From NCBI RefSeq assembly GCF_000716715.1, contig NZ_JNYJ01000009.1, forward strand, positions 243,151 through 307,150: 64,000 nt of DNA. Direction: 5' to 3'. The position numbers and the translations under genes are program-made. How positions within the stretch are numbered: position 1 is the first letter of the stretch; every line of letters begins with the position of its first letter. The notes under the pieces are model-generated. The model worked only from the letters and a program-made list of their open reading frames with translations, was not told where the DNA came from and ran no database searches. This DNA is from Dactylosporangium aurantiacum. GTDB taxonomy: Bacteria > Actinomycetota > Actinomycetes > Mycobacteriales > Micromonosporaceae. Positions 8,667 through 17,638 of this stretch are shown one piece after another.

Positions 8667-11012
8667 TCAGGAAGGCTTGGCGCCGCCGAGGATCGACGCG
8701 ATCGTCTCGGCGGCGCCCGGCTTCGCGAACAGGTACCCCTGCCCGAACTCGCAGCCGAGGTCCTGCAGCGTCGACCACTGCTCCTGGGTCTCGATACCCT
8801 CCGCGACGGTCTGCAGCTGCAGGGCCCGGCCGAGCTGCACCACGGCCTCGGCGAGGGTCGCGTCGCCGTGCTCGGTGTCGATGCCGTCGACGAACGACCG
8901 GTCGATCTTCAGGATGTCGACCGGGAACCGCTTGAGGTACGACAGCGACGAGTACCCGGTGCCGAAGTCGTCGATGGCGAGGCGGACCCCCAGCTGCTTG
9001 AGCCGGCCGAGGGTCTCGATCGTCGAGTCGGTGTCCTGCATCAGCAGCGACTCGGTGATCTCCAGGACCACCTGGTGCGGGTTGACGCCGGTCTCGGCGA
9101 GGATCTGCCCGACCTCCTCGACCAGGCCCTCGTGCTGGAACTGCCGCGCCGACAGGTTCACGTTCATGCGGATCCGCTCGGTGTCGGGGTAGTCGGCGCA
9201 CCACTGCGCCAGCTGCCGGCACGCCTGCCGCAGCACCCACCGGCCCAGCGGCACGATCAGCCCCGTCGACTCCGCCAGGGGGATGAACGCGTTCGGCCCG
9301 ACCAGCCCGCGCAGCGGGTGCTCCCAGCGCACCAGCGCCTCCACGCCGATGAGCCGGCTGGTCGGCAGGTCCACGATCGGCTGGTAGTACACGACGAACT
9401 CCTCCGCGGCGAGGGCCCGCTCCAGCTCCGCGCGCTCGTCGGCCTCGCGCAGGATGTCGGCGTACATCGCCGGGTCGAACAGCGCGTACCGGTCCCGCCC
9501 GGCGGCCTTCGCCGCGTACATCGCCAGGTCCGCATTGCGCAGCAGCTCACCGGGGTCCGGGCCGTCGTCGCCGTCGCCGGCCTTCGCGGTCGCCACGCCG
9601 ATGCTCGCCGTGCACACCACCTCGCGGTTGCCCAGGCGCAGCGGGCGGCGGATCGCGGCCAGCAGCCGGTCGCCGAGGTCCATCGCCTCGACCTCGGTGA
9701 CGTCCTCCACCAGGATCGCGAACTCGTCGCCGCCGAGCCGGGCCAGGGTGTCCGCGGCCCGCAGCTGCTGGTGCAGCCGCAGCGCGGTGGTCGCGATGAG
9801 CTGGTCGCCGGCGGTGTGCCCGAGACTGTCGTTGACCAGCTTGAAGTCGTCGAGGTCGACCAGCAACAGGGTGATCCGCCCGCCGCCGCGGCGGTTGCGG
9901 GCGATCGCATGCTCGAGCCGGTCGCGGAACAGCGCCCGGTTCGGCATCCCCGTCAGCGAGTCCGCGAACGCCTGCCGGGTCAGCTCGTCCTCGAGCTCCT
10001 TGCGTTCGGTGATGTCCCTGATGCTGATGACGGCCGCCTGCAGCGACGGGTCGTCGAGCCGGTTGGTGCCGATCACGTCGGCGTGGATCCAGGTGCCGTC
10101 GGCGCGCCGGATGCGTGACTCGACCCGCGCCGAGAAGCCGGGCACGCCGTTGGCGACGCTCAACCACCACTCCATGACCGTGGGCAGGAAGTCCGGGTGG
10201 GTGATGTCCGTCAGCAGGTCGCCGGTGACGAACGCCTGCTCATACCCGAGCACCGTGCGCACCGACGGGCTGGAGTAGGTGACCCCGCTGGTGGGGTGCA
10301 CGGCGATCACGGCGTCGGAGGACGTCTCCAGCAGCGCCTCGATGCGCCGTTCCGCGCTGAGCCGCGCGGTGTCCAGCCGGCGGCGGTTGCTGGCGGTCCG
10401 CGCGCAGAACCACATCACGCCGGCCATCAGCGCCAGCGTCAGCGCGGCGAGGGTGCCCGCCACCGGGCGGTCCCGGGTGAGGACCAGCGACACGTACCCG
10501 GCCAGCGACGCCAGGCCGATGCCGATGACGGCCCGCTCCGAGGCGAGCGCCGCCGTTGAGGCGAGGATCAGCGTCACCCCGGCGGGGTAGATGGCCAGGG
10601 CGGCGACGTCGTACGCGGTGAACGCCAGCAGCACCGCCAGGTTCGCCGCCCACCAGACGGTCAGCACCGGCTGCAGCCACGGCTCGAACACCAGCCGGCG
10701 CCACGGCAGCAGCGCCATCGCGCCCTGCGCCACCGCGATCACCCCGATGCCGGCGACCAGCAGCGGCCCGCCCTGCCAGTCCAGGTGCACCCGGACCGCG
10801 CCGATGACGATCACCCCGACGGCGATCCACGTGCCGAGCCTGATCTGGCGCGCACGGTAGTCGCCCTCGTGCTCTTCCAGCGCGTTCACCGACATGGTCC
10901 GTTGATCGGTGCGGCCGGTGGCGACCTGAGCCGATCGGCCCCGGGCACGGGTGCGGCTCGGGAGCGAACCGGGTGTTCCGCCGGCGCCGTCGCGCTCGAT
11001 GACGTCTGACAT
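8667..11012 (-). CDS. Membrane-bound PAS-GGDEF-EAL cyclic-di-GMP protein
   Basis: 781 residues. About six membrane spans (residues 60-200) are followed by a PAS domain (about 225-340, ending ISIRDITERK), a GGDEF domain with intact LARLGGDEFAIL (about 422) and an EAL domain with EALVRWEHP (about 555) plus DDFGTGYSSL and the late EGIET motif. Both catalytic signatures are present, so the protein could make and degrade c-di-GMP; in such hybrids one activity usually dominates. The start is uncertain: ATG at 11012 gives a 39-residue Arg-rich leader, and an ATG near 10896 (MSVNALEEHEG) is a good alternative. It is convergent with the chitosanase gene, 12 nt apart. Confidence 0.9.
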   Translation of the reverse strand: MSDVIERDGAGGTPGSLPSRTRARGRSAQVATGRTDQRTMSVNALEEHEGDYRARQIRLGTWIAVGVIVIGAVRVHLDWQGGPLLVAGIGVIAVAQGAMALLPWRRLVFEPWLQPVLTVWWAANLAVLLAFTAYDVAALAIYPAGVTLILASTAALASERAVIGIGLASLAGYVSLVLTRDRPVAGTLAALTLALMAGVMWFCARTASNRRRLDTARLSAERRIEALLETSSDAVIAVHPTSGVTYSSPSVRTVLGYEQAFVTGDLLTDITHPDFLPTVMEWWLSVANGVPGFSARVESRIRRADGTWIHADVIGTNRLDDPSLQAAVISIRDITERKELEDELTRQAFADSLTGMPNRALFRDRLEHAIARNRRGGGRITLLLVDLDDFKLVNDSLGHTAGDQLIATTALRLHQQLRAADTLARLGGDEFAILVEDVTEVEAMDLGDRLLAAIRRPLRLGNREVVCTASIGVATAKAGDGDDGPDPGELLRNADLAMYAAKAAGRDRYALFDPAMYADILREADERAELERALAAEEFVVYYQPIVDLPTSRLIGVEALVRWEHPLRGLVGPNAFIPLAESTGLIVPLGRWVLRQACRQLAQWCADYPDTERIRMNVNLSARQFQHEGLVEEVGQILAETGVNPHQVVLEITESLLMQDTDSTIETLGRLKQLGVRLAIDDFGTGYSSLSYLKRFPVDILKIDRSFVDGIDTEHGDATLAEAVVQLGRALQLQTVAEGIETQEQWSTLQDLGCEFGQGYLFAKPGAAETIASILGGAKPS

Positions 11013-11099
11013 ATGTCACCGGCCGGCGGTGCGACGGTGCACCGCAACCGGTGCGCCACGGCACTACGGCGCGGCCCGCGGGCCACGAAGACTGTCCAT

Positions 11100-11262
11100 A
11101 TGAGACGCCTCCTCGTCCTGCTGGCGGCGGCGGTGACGGCACTGGCGCTGCCCGGCACCGCCGGCGGCCGCCGCCCGGTCGTGCTCTACTCGCCCGGTTT
11201 CGGCCTGGAACGCGCCGCGAGCACCGCCCTGGTCGAGAGGCTCGCCAGCCGCCGGCTGGGTG
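11100..11262 (+). pseudogene. 5' fragment of a secreted alpha/beta hydrolase, truncated
   Basis: ATG at 11100 opens a good signal peptide (MRRLLVLLAAAVTALALPGTAG) followed by RRPVVLYSPGFGLERAASTA and LVERLASRR. This is the start of the alpha/beta-hydrolase type related to platelet-activating-factor acetylhydrolase-like lipases. Homology-like sequence stops near 11262. Beyond that point the same strand is the antisense of the next gene's 3' end, which begins precisely there. The catalytic Ser, Asp and His are all lost, so this is a remnant left by a deletion or rearrangement. The 11013-11099 gap to the GGDEF-EAL gene is the shared upstream region. Confidence 0.65.
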
Positions 11263-12429
11263 TCACCACCCGTTGTGCCGGGGCCAGATTCCGGCGATCC
11301 GAGGAGCGCCGTCGTCGCCTGCCGTACCGGCGACCACGGTGTACTGCGCGTGCTGGGCGGCGGTCGCGCAGGCGTGGTTGGGCAGGATGCGCAGGCGGGT
11401 GCCGATCGGCAGGTCCGGCAGCTTCGCGGTGCTGCCGGGCCGCAGCGACAGGGTGCCGTGCTCCTGGCTGGCGCCGGTCATGAGCAGGTCCGGGATGACC
11501 CGGCCGTTGAGATCGGTGACGAGGCCGTAGCCCTGGTCGACGCGCTGGGCGGCGGTGCCGCGGTCGCGGGAGGTGGCCATCCATCCGCCGTCGGTGAGCA
11601 CCCAGCCCTTGTCGGGCCGGTGGCCGATGACGGTGACGACGACGGACAGGGCGAGGTCCTCGACGGTACAGACGCCGATGCCGGCCATGACCAGGTCGAA
11701 GAAGACGAAGTTGCCGGCGCGCACCTCCGTGACGCCGTCGAGGGCGGCGCCGTGGAGGACCGTGGCGGCGTGGGCGGTCGGGGTCGATCCGACGCTGACC
11801 ACCGGGCAGGGTAGGCCGGCGGCGCGCAGCGCTTCGGCGGCCCGCACGACGGTGCGCCGTTCGTGATCGGCGTCCCGGCGCTGCTCGTCGGCGGTGGCGG
11901 AGAAGTAGGACTCACCGGCATGGTCGAGCACGCCGCGCAGTTCCGCGCCGCCGTCCCGGAGCGTGCGGCCGATCCCGATCAGCCCGGGGTCGGTGACGGC
12001 GAGGCCGCCGCGGTGCCCGTCGCAGTCGATCTCGATCAGGGCGGGGATCCTGATGCCGGCGGCGCGGGAGGCGGCCGCGACCGCCTCGGCCTGGACGGGG
12101 GAGTCGATCAGGACGGTCAGGTCGACGCCGCGACGCCGCAGCGCCACCACCCGGTCCAGCTTGTCGGGCGCGAGACCGACCGCGTAGAGGATGTCGGTGT
12201 ACCCGGCGCCGGCGAAGTGTTCGGCTTCGGCGAGGGTGGAAACGGTGATCGGGCCGGGGGCGTCGCGGAACACGCGGGCGGCGACGTCGATCGACTTGGA
12301 CGTCTTCACGTGCAGCCGCAGCGGCACGCCGAGCCGGGCGAGGTGGGTCCGCAACCGGGCGACGTTGCGGTCCAGGCGGTCCCGGTCGACGACGGCGAAC
12401 GGGGTCTGCGGACGGGCCAGGGAGGTCAT
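11263..12429 (-). CDS. D-threonine aldolase / DSD1-family PLP enzyme (alanine-racemase-like fold)
   Basis: 388 residues. The N-terminal PLP barrel includes LHVKTSKSIDVA with the Schiff-base Lys, as in fold-type III enzymes. A C-terminal beta domain ends with LPIGTRLRILPNHACATA, the His/Cys metal-site pattern of D-threonine aldolases and eukaryotic-type D-serine dehydratases. It would act on a D-beta-hydroxy amino acid: an aldol cleavage giving glycine, or a dehydration. ATG at 12429 overlaps the upstream stop by 4 bases, so it is coupled to the ornithine-cyclodeaminase-family gene. The 3' end abuts the truncated hydrolase fragment; the last residues (GIWPRHNGW) look normal but could have been altered by that junction. 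Confidence 0.82.
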   Translation of the reverse strand: MTSLARPQTPFAVVDRDRLDRNVARLRTHLARLGVPLRLHVKTSKSIDVAARVFRDAPGPITVSTLAEAEHFAGAGYTDILYAVGLAPDKLDRVVALRRRGVDLTVLIDSPVQAEAVAAASRAAGIRIPALIEIDCDGHRGGLAVTDPGLIGIGRTLRDGGAELRGVLDHAGESYFSATADEQRRDADHERRTVVRAAEALRAAGLPCPVVSVGSTPTAHAATVLHGAALDGVTEVRAGNFVFFDLVMAGIGVCTVEDLALSVVVTVIGHRPDKGWVLTDGGWMATSRDRGTAAQRVDQGYGLVTDLNGRVIPDLLMTGASQEHGTLSLRPGSTAKLPDLPIGTRLRILPNHACATAAQHAQYTVVAGTAGDDGAPRIAGIWPRHNGW

Positions 12430-13358
12430 CGGCCGCCCGCAGTCGTCTGCGCGTCCCGGGCGAGCAGGGCGACGGCCAGGGCGAGGTCCTGCAACGCGAA
12501 GCCCGAGCTGTCGAAGACCGTGATCTCGTCGTCGCCGGTCCGGCCGGCCGAGGTGCCGTGCAGGACGTCGCCGAGGGGGGTGATCGCGGCGGTACGCGGT
12601 GCGTGCTGGAACTCGCCGATCGCCCGGGACTGGCCGGTGAGGTCGCAGAACAGCCGGCCGCGGCCGTAGAGGCCGGCCGGGAGCTCCTGCTTGCCCGCGG
12701 CGTCGGCGCCCATCGCCGAGATGTGGGTGCCGGGCCGGATCCACTCGGCGGCGAACAGCGGCTGCCGGGCGGTGGTCGCGGTCACCAGCACGTCGGCGGC
12801 GCGGCAGCCGTCCTCGATCCCGGCCACCTCGACGCTCGCGGTCGTCACCTGCCGCAACCGGCGCGCCATCGCGTCGGCGGCGTCCTGGCGTCGCCCGGCG
12901 ATCAGGACGGTCCCGAACGGGCGCGTCCTCGACACGGCCCGGGCCTCGTGCAGCGCCTGGTGGCCGGTCCCGATCACCGTCAGCACCCGCGCGTCGGCCC
13001 GTGCCAGTGTCTGTACGGCCAGCGCGTCGGCCGCGGCCGTCCGGTACGCGTTGGCGGCGGCCGCCTCGACGACGGCGGCCACCCGGCCGGTGCCCTGATC
13101 CAGCACGACCACCACGGAGCCGTGGCGGGCCAGCCCGAGGGCGTCGTTGCCGGGCCAGTAGCTGCCGATCTTCACGCCGGCGGCGGTGGCCATCGCCCCG
13201 GACTTGACGGTGAACCGGTTCGCCGGGTCGATGCCGTGCCCCGCGACGACCGGGAACGTCGCACCGTCGCGGGCCGCCAGGAACGCCTCCCGCGCGGCGG
13301 CCAGCGCCAGTTCGTCGCTCACCAGCTCCGCTGACCGTCGCTCACTCAGCAGCCGCAT
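12426..13358 (-). CDS. Ornithine cyclodeaminase / mu-crystallin family NAD(P)-dependent enzyme
   Basis: 310 residues. The family signature is clear: VKSGAMATAAGVKIGSYWPGN for substrate binding and VLTVIGTGHQALHEARAV as the Rossmann dinucleotide loop. The family includes ornithine cyclodeaminase, ketimine reductases, alanine dehydrogenase and iminosuccinate reductase (BhcD). The next gene is of the D-threonine aldolase type and the upstream one encodes a YheO/DauR-like regulator. An imine or amino-acid substrate linked to D-amino acid or beta-hydroxyaspartate breakdown is therefore more likely than ornithine. It overlaps the regulator gene by 17 bases and the aldolase gene by 4. Confidence 0.82.
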   Translation of the reverse strand: MRLLSERRSAELVSDELALAAAREAFLAARDGATFPVVAGHGIDPANRFTVKSGAMATAAGVKIGSYWPGNDALGLARHGSVVVVLDQGTGRVAAVVEAAAANAYRTAAADALAVQTLARADARVLTVIGTGHQALHEARAVSRTRPFGTVLIAGRRQDAADAMARRLRQVTTASVEVAGIEDGCRAADVLVTATTARQPLFAAEWIRPGTHISAMGADAAGKQELPAGLYGRGRLFCDLTGQSRAIGEFQHAPRTAAITPLGDVLHGTSAGRTGDDEITVFDSSGFALQDLALAVALLARDAQTTAGGR

Positions 13359-14004
13359 CAGGCTTTCCTTCCTCCGCGATCGCGGCCAGGTCGTTGTAGA
13401 GCGCGGCCCGGGAGATGCCGAACTGTTTCGCGATCCGGCCCGGCGCTCCCCGGATCGCGAAAGCCCCGGCGGACTGCAGGCGCCGGATGACGGTCAACCG
13501 CTCCGAGCGGGTCAGCAGGTGCGCCGGCCGGCCCGTCTCCCGCTCACTGCCGGCGACCACCGACGCCAGCACCTGGTCGAGGTCGCCGGAGAAGACCGTG
13601 ACCGGCAGCCGGTCACCGCCGGGGACCTGGCCGGACAGCTCCGCGAGCAGGTCGGCGGCCCGGGACAGGTCGCTCACGTCGACGTTCACGCACAACGCGC
13701 CGACCAGCGTGCCGTCGGCGTCGCGCAGCGGGAAGGTGGAGCACCGCAGGATGCGTCCGTCCTCCGCCCGGGTCAGGTAGTTCACCTCGTTGACCGCCGC
13801 GTCCCCGGCCGCGAGCACCCGCATGCCGATCTGACTCATCGCATCCCCGGGCCGGCGGCCGGTCACGTCGCCGCCGACGGCCACCACCGAATGCGCGGTG
13901 TCCGAGTAGTCGTGCAGCACCACCTCGCAGGTGCGCCCGAACGTCTGCGCCAGGCCCTGCACGACCGGGCGCAGCGCCGCGAAGATCGCCGCTGAACTGC
14001 TCAC
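13342..14004 (-). CDS. YheO/DauR-type PAS-HTH transcriptional regulator
   Basis: 220 residues. The N-terminal YheO-like PAS domain (about 10-120; CEVVLHDYSDTAHSVVAVGGD, CVNVDVSDLS) is followed by a C-terminal helix-turn-helix (about 165-215; IAKQFGISRAALYNDLAAIAE). The family includes DauR, which controls D-arginine catabolism in Pseudomonas. GTG at 14004 lies 6 nt after TACGTT, so the message is probably leaderless. It is the first gene of a three-gene operon with the cyclodeaminase-family and DSD1-type enzymes, so it is the likely local regulator. The dyad at 14018-14053 just upstream is the best candidate operator. Confidence 0.82.
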   Translation of the reverse strand: MSSSAAIFAALRPVVQGLAQTFGRTCEVVLHDYSDTAHSVVAVGGDVTGRRPGDAMSQIGMRVLAAGDAAVNEVNYLTRAEDGRILRCSTFPLRDADGTLVGALCVNVDVSDLSRAADLLAELSGQVPGGDRLPVTVFSGDLDQVLASVVAGSERETGRPAHLLTRSERLTVIRRLQSAGAFAIRGAPGRIAKQFGISRAALYNDLAAIAEEGKPDAAAE

Positions 14005-14017
14005 CCGGCCAACGTAC

Positions 14018-14053
14018 TTGACACTTCGTGCAGCTGGCTAGGCAAAGTGTCAA
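14018..14053. promoter_or_regulatory. Long dyad between the DauR-like operon and the STAS gene
   Basis: TTGACACTT (14018-14026) and AAGTGTCAA (14045-14053) are perfect 9 bp inverted arms separated by 18 nt. The inner arm starts two bases upstream of the TACGTT hexamer of the DauR-like gene. Each outer end also reads TTGACA, so the arms may double as -35 elements. Probable operator, by position. Confidence 0.5.
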
Positions 14054-14111
14054 CAAACACTGGCTGTGTGGCCACTACGATCCCGATCGGGCTTGTGCGA
14101 CGCTCGCGGGC

Positions 14112-14438
14112 GTGGCGCTCTCGTTCGAGGTGCGGCGCCGGGGCGCCGGGCAGGTCACGCTGATTCTGTGCGGGGAGCTCGACCAGGACACCGCCAGCTC
14201 CTTCCATCAGGCGCTGGCGGCGGCACTGACCGAGCTGCCCTGCGAGCTGTTGCTCGACCTGAGCATGGTCACCGCGATCGGTGCCGGTGGCATCGGCATG
14301 CTCCTGGCCGTGCGTCGAGCCGCCGATCTCCTGCGCTGCCGGGTGGCCCTGCGCGCGGCCAGCGCCGCCGTCCGCCGCAAGATGCGCGTCCTCGGGCTGG
14401 CCGACGACCTCACCCATCTCCCACCGCAACAGTGCTGA
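14112..14438 (+). CDS. Stand-alone STAS-domain (anti-sigma factor antagonist-like) protein
   Basis: About 108 residues, a single STAS domain: VTLILCGELDQDTASSFHQAL, then LLLDLSMVTAIGAGGIGMLL. In phosphorylatable antagonists the second motif reads D-S-S/T-G; here the phospho-acceptor position is Ala-Ile-Gly-Ala, so the usual Ser is missing. It may be a non-phosphorylated partner in a sigma/anti-sigma switch. The start is uncertain: GTG at 14112 gives a normal STAS length, while a frame is open back to 14028. No anti-sigma kinase is nearby. Confidence 0.72.
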   Translation: MALSFEVRRRGAGQVTLILCGELDQDTASSFHQALAAALTELPCELLLDLSMVTAIGAGGIGMLLAVRRAADLLRCRVALRAASAAVRRKMRVLGLADDLTHLPPQQC

Positions 14439-14485
14439 ACAGCGACCGGCCCCGGCGGCGGGGGCGGCCGTTGTCCTCGTGACGG

Positions 14486-15322
14486 CTACCGCCGGTACTG
14501 CTCCCACCAGGTGAAGGCCACCCGGTAGGCCGACGGCGTGTCGTCGGCGGCGTGGTTGGCCAGCCCGTTCTTGCCGAAGTAGTAGTCGTGCACCTGGTTG
14601 GCCGCCGCCGTGGCCAGGTCGGTGTCGGAGACCGCGACGGCGTGGATGTGGTACGGCCAGTCACCCTGCGACGGGTTGCGCAGCCAGGCGGCGAACCCGA
14701 CGGTCCGGAGCGCCTGGACGGTCTGCCACCGTTGCGTGGTGCTCAGGTTGGTGACCGAGATGTCCACCACGCCGCCCGCGTCGTGCGTACCGGCGGAGCT
14801 CGGGTTCGCCGACGTGTAGGACCCCTGGCTGAGGGTGATGCTCCAGGACAGCTTGGCGTCGGCGGCGGCGAGCATGTCACGGGTCCTGGCGTTGACCCGA
14901 ACGCCCCCGTACGAACTGGTCCGCGACCCGATGCTGATCGGCCTGATGACCGTGTACCGGCCGCTGCCGAGCGCGGTCAGCGACGACGGGCCCGGATACC
15001 CGTTGGCGTCCAGGCCCGAGTATCCGAGTGAGCGCTGCCAGGCGGCGTACGCCGCGACGGTCGACGTGCCGTAGTGTCCGTCGACCGAGCCCGAGGCCAG
15101 AAATCCCTTCGCCGACAGCGCCCGCTCGACCTCCAGCACGCTCGCCGCCGCGCCAGGGGTCTGCCCGGTGCCGCTCTTCGGCGGGTCGACCTGCGCGGCG
15201 AGCATGACCTGCTCCATGTCGACGACCGGCAGCGCCGCGGCGGCCGGTCCGCCGAAGGGTATGGCCACCCCGAGCAGCGCGAACACCACCGCCCCACGGG
15301 ACAGCGCAGCGGAAAGGTTCAT
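14486..15322 (-). CDS. Secreted peptidoglycan-binding protein with M15-like carboxypeptidase domain
   Basis: 278 residues. A signal peptide is predicted at residues 1-33 (MNLSAALSRGAVVFALLGVA, ending AAAA). A PG_binding_1-type repeat follows (about 60-115; VEVERALSAKGF, VAAYAAWQRSLGYSG), then a domain with GTHDAGGVVDISV and PYHIHAVAV, the H-D-HxH pattern of zinc D-Ala-D-Ala carboxypeptidases of family M15. It probably trims cell-wall peptides. The start is set at 15322 because the signal peptide follows it; a frame open to 15403 adds residues without signal-peptide character. It is convergent with the STAS gene. Confidence 0.78.
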   Translation of the reverse strand: MNLSAALSRGAVVFALLGVAIPFGGPAAAALPVVDMEQVMLAAQVDPPKSGTGQTPGAAASVLEVERALSAKGFLASGSVDGHYGTSTVAAYAAWQRSLGYSGLDANGYPGPSSLTALGSGRYTVIRPISIGSRTSSYGGVRVNARTRDMLAAADAKLSWSITLSQGSYTSANPSSAGTHDAGGVVDISVTNLSTTQRWQTVQALRTVGFAAWLRNPSQGDWPYHIHAVAVSDTDLATAAANQVHDYYFGKNGLANHAADDTPSAYRVAFTWWEQYRR

Positions 15323-15465
15323 GGCGGGCTCCGATCCAGGCATCGACGACGAAGGATGGAAATAAGCTACCTGCTCGTCGATTTGGATGGAAGAAACCTG
15401 CAAGGTGGCCGAGGAGTCATCCGCCGCCGGCTACTACGTGCGGGCCGGTCGGGTAGAGGCCCGGC

Positions 15466-17478
15466 GTGCACCACATGTCCGACGCGCTGCGAGGCGTTCA
15501 CGGTGAACCCGCGGGACGGGCCGCCCCGGCCGACGCCGGCCGGTCCGAGCGGGTGATGGACAGGGTGCGCGCCTGGCTGCTGTCGGGGATCAACGACCGT
15601 TCGCTGCAGCACGCGGGGCCGGGCGCCAGGCCGGCCGCGGACCGCCGGCACCCGTGGTGGAAGGTGATGTGCCTGACGGGTGTGGACTACTTCTCCACGC
15701 TGGGGTACCAGCCCGGGATCGCCGCGCTCGCCGCCGGGCTGCTGTCGCCGGTGGCGACGGTGGTGCTGGTGCTGGTCACGCTGTTCGGCGCGCTGCCGGT
15801 GTACCGGCGGGTCGCTCAGGAGAGCCCGCACGGTGAAGGGTCCATCGCGATGCTGGTGCGGTTGCTGCCGTTCTGGCAGGGCAAGCTGTTCGTGCTGGTC
15901 CTGCTGGGCTTCGCGGCCACCGACTTCATCATCACGATGACGCTGTCCGCGGCGGACGCGACCGCGCACCTGGACGAGAACCCGTTCTGGCCGGCGGCGT
16001 TGCACGACCACGAGATCCCCGTGACCCTGGTGCTGCTGACGCTGCTCGGCGCGGTGTTCCTCATCGGGTTCACCGAAGCGGTCGGCATCGCGGTCGCGAT
16101 CGTCGGGCTGTACCTGACGCTGAACGCGGTCGTCATCGTCGACGGCCTGTGGCTGCTCGTGACCCGCCCGGCGGCGGTGGGGGACTGGGCGGCGGCGTTG
16201 ACGGCCCGGCACGGCGATCCGCTGCTCATCGTGGCGATCGCGCTGCTGGTGTTCCCGAAGCTGGCGCTGGGCCTGTCCGGGTTCGAGACCGGGGTGGCGG
16301 TGATGCCCCACGTCCGCGGCGACCCGGGCGACAGCGAGGAGGCCCCCGTCGGGCGGGTCCGCGACACCAGGAAGCTGCTGACCGTGGCGGCCCTGCTCAT
16401 GAGCGCGTTCCTGCTGACCAGCAGCGTCGTCACCACGGTGCTGATCCCGCCGGCGGAGTTCAGGGCGGGTGGGAAGGCCGACGGCCGGGCGTTGGCGTAC
16501 CTGGCGCACGAACACCTCGGGCCGGTCTTCGGCACCGTGTACGACCTGTCGACCATCGCCATCCTCTGGTTCGCCGGCGCGTCGGCGATGGCCGGCCTGC
16601 TGAACCTGGTGCCGCGGTACCTGCCCCGTTACGGTATGGCGCCCGACTGGGCCGGTGCGGTGCGGCCGCTGGTGCTGGTGTTCCTCGCCATCGCGGTCCT
16701 GATCACCCTGTACTTCCGCGCCGACGTCAACGCCCAGGGCGGCGCCTACGCGACCGGCGTGCTCGTCCTGATCACCTCGGCCGCGGTCGCCGCCGCGCTG
16801 TCGGCCCGCCGGCGCGGTGAGCACCGCAAGCTCACGACGTTCGCGGTCATCGCCACCGTCCTCACGTACACCACGATCGCCAACATCGTGGAGCGCCCGG
16901 ACGGGGTGAGGATCGCCGCGTGCTTCATCGCCGCCATCGTGGCGGTGTCGGTGCTGTCCCGGATCAACCGGTCCTTCGAGCTGCGGGTGACCGACCTGCG
17001 CTTCGACGCGACCGCCGGCACCTTCATCCACGACTGCGCCCGGCGCACGATCCGGCTGATCGCCAAGGAGCCCGCGCACCGCACGGCCTTCGACTACCGG
17101 CAAAAGCTCCAGCAGATCCAGGCCGACAACGACATCCCCGACGCCGCCGACGTGATCTTCGTCGAGGTGTCCATCACCGACGCCTCCGACTTCGCGTCCG
17201 CCGTCGTCGTGCGGGGCGAGGTCATGCACGGCCGGTACCGCGTCCTCGCCCTGCAGAACCCGGCCGTCGCGGGGGCGATCGCGGCGCTGCTGCTCGGCAT
17301 CCGGGACCGCACGGGCCGGCGCCCGCACATCTACTTCGAATGGACCGAAGGCAACCCGGCCGTCAACTTCCTCCGCTTCCTGATCTTCGGCCAGGGCGAG
17401 ATCGCACCCGTCACCCGGGAGGTGCTGCGCCGGCAGGAGCCCGACCCCGACCACCGGCCGCACGTCCACGTCGGATAG
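15466..17478 (+). CDS. APC-superfamily amino-acid/cation permease with cytoplasmic C-terminal domain
   Basis: 670 residues. A cytoplasmic leader of about 60 residues is followed by about 12 membrane spans ([20 protein letters not shown] opens the first), to about residue 500. A soluble domain of about 150 residues follows, with [19 protein letters not shown] and a basic end rich in Pro and His. The [16 protein letters not shown] motif and soluble tail are shared with a group of actinobacterial APC permeases distantly like KUP potassium transporters. The substrate is unknown. GTG at 15466 has AGAGG 6 nt upstream; ATG at 15475 is an alternative. The 160 nt after it hold no gene that I can see. 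Confidence 0.82.
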   Translation: MHHMSDALRGVHGEPAGRAAPADAGRSERVMDRVRAWLLSGINDRSLQHAGPGARPAADRRHPWWKVMCLTGVDYFSTLGYQPGIAALAAGLLSPVATVVLVLVTLFGALPVYRRVAQESPHGEGSIAMLVRLLPFWQGKLFVLVLLGFAATDFIITMTLSAADATAHLDENPFWPAALHDHEIPVTLVLLTLLGAVFLIGFTEAVGIAVAIVGLYLTLNAVVIVDGLWLLVTRPAAVGDWAAALTARHGDPLLIVAIALLVFPKLALGLSGFETGVAVMPHVRGDPGDSEEAPVGRVRDTRKLLTVAALLMSAFLLTSSVVTTVLIPPAEFRAGGKADGRALAYLAHEHLGPVFGTVYDLSTIAILWFAGASAMAGLLNLVPRYLPRYGMAPDWAGAVRPLVLVFLAIAVLITLYFRADVNAQGGAYATGVLVLITSAAVAAALSARRRGEHRKLTTFAVIATVLTYTTIANIVERPDGVRIAACFIAAIVAVSVLSRINRSFELRVTDLRFDATAGTFIHDCARRTIRLIAKEPAHRTAFDYRQKLQQIQADNDIPDAADVIFVEVSITDASDFASAVVVRGEVMHGRYRVLALQNPAVAGAIAALLLGIRDRTGRRPHIYFEWTEGNPAVNFLRFLIFGQGEIAPVTREVLRRQEPDPDHRPHVHVG

Positions 17479-17638
17479 GCGAGGTCGACGGTGGCCCCAC
17501 CGCCGCGCGCGCCGCGTCGACGTCACCGTCAACGCCGATCGAGAGCCCGATGCCATCCATGCGCGGGGACGCCACGAACCGCGGGCCACCCGCAATTCGG
17601 TCGACGGAGGGCGGGGGCGTCCCTACGCTCGGCCCATC

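Noticed and set aside
15323..15465. A c-di-AMP (ydaO-type) riboswitch before the M15-like peptidase gene, since such genes often carry one
   Set aside because: Neither strand shows the conserved purine-rich core or the expected stems.
15367..17595. 742-codon antisense frame over the APC permease
   Set aside because: It is rich in Arg, Gln and Asp without domain patterns and is explained by third-position GC on the coding strand.
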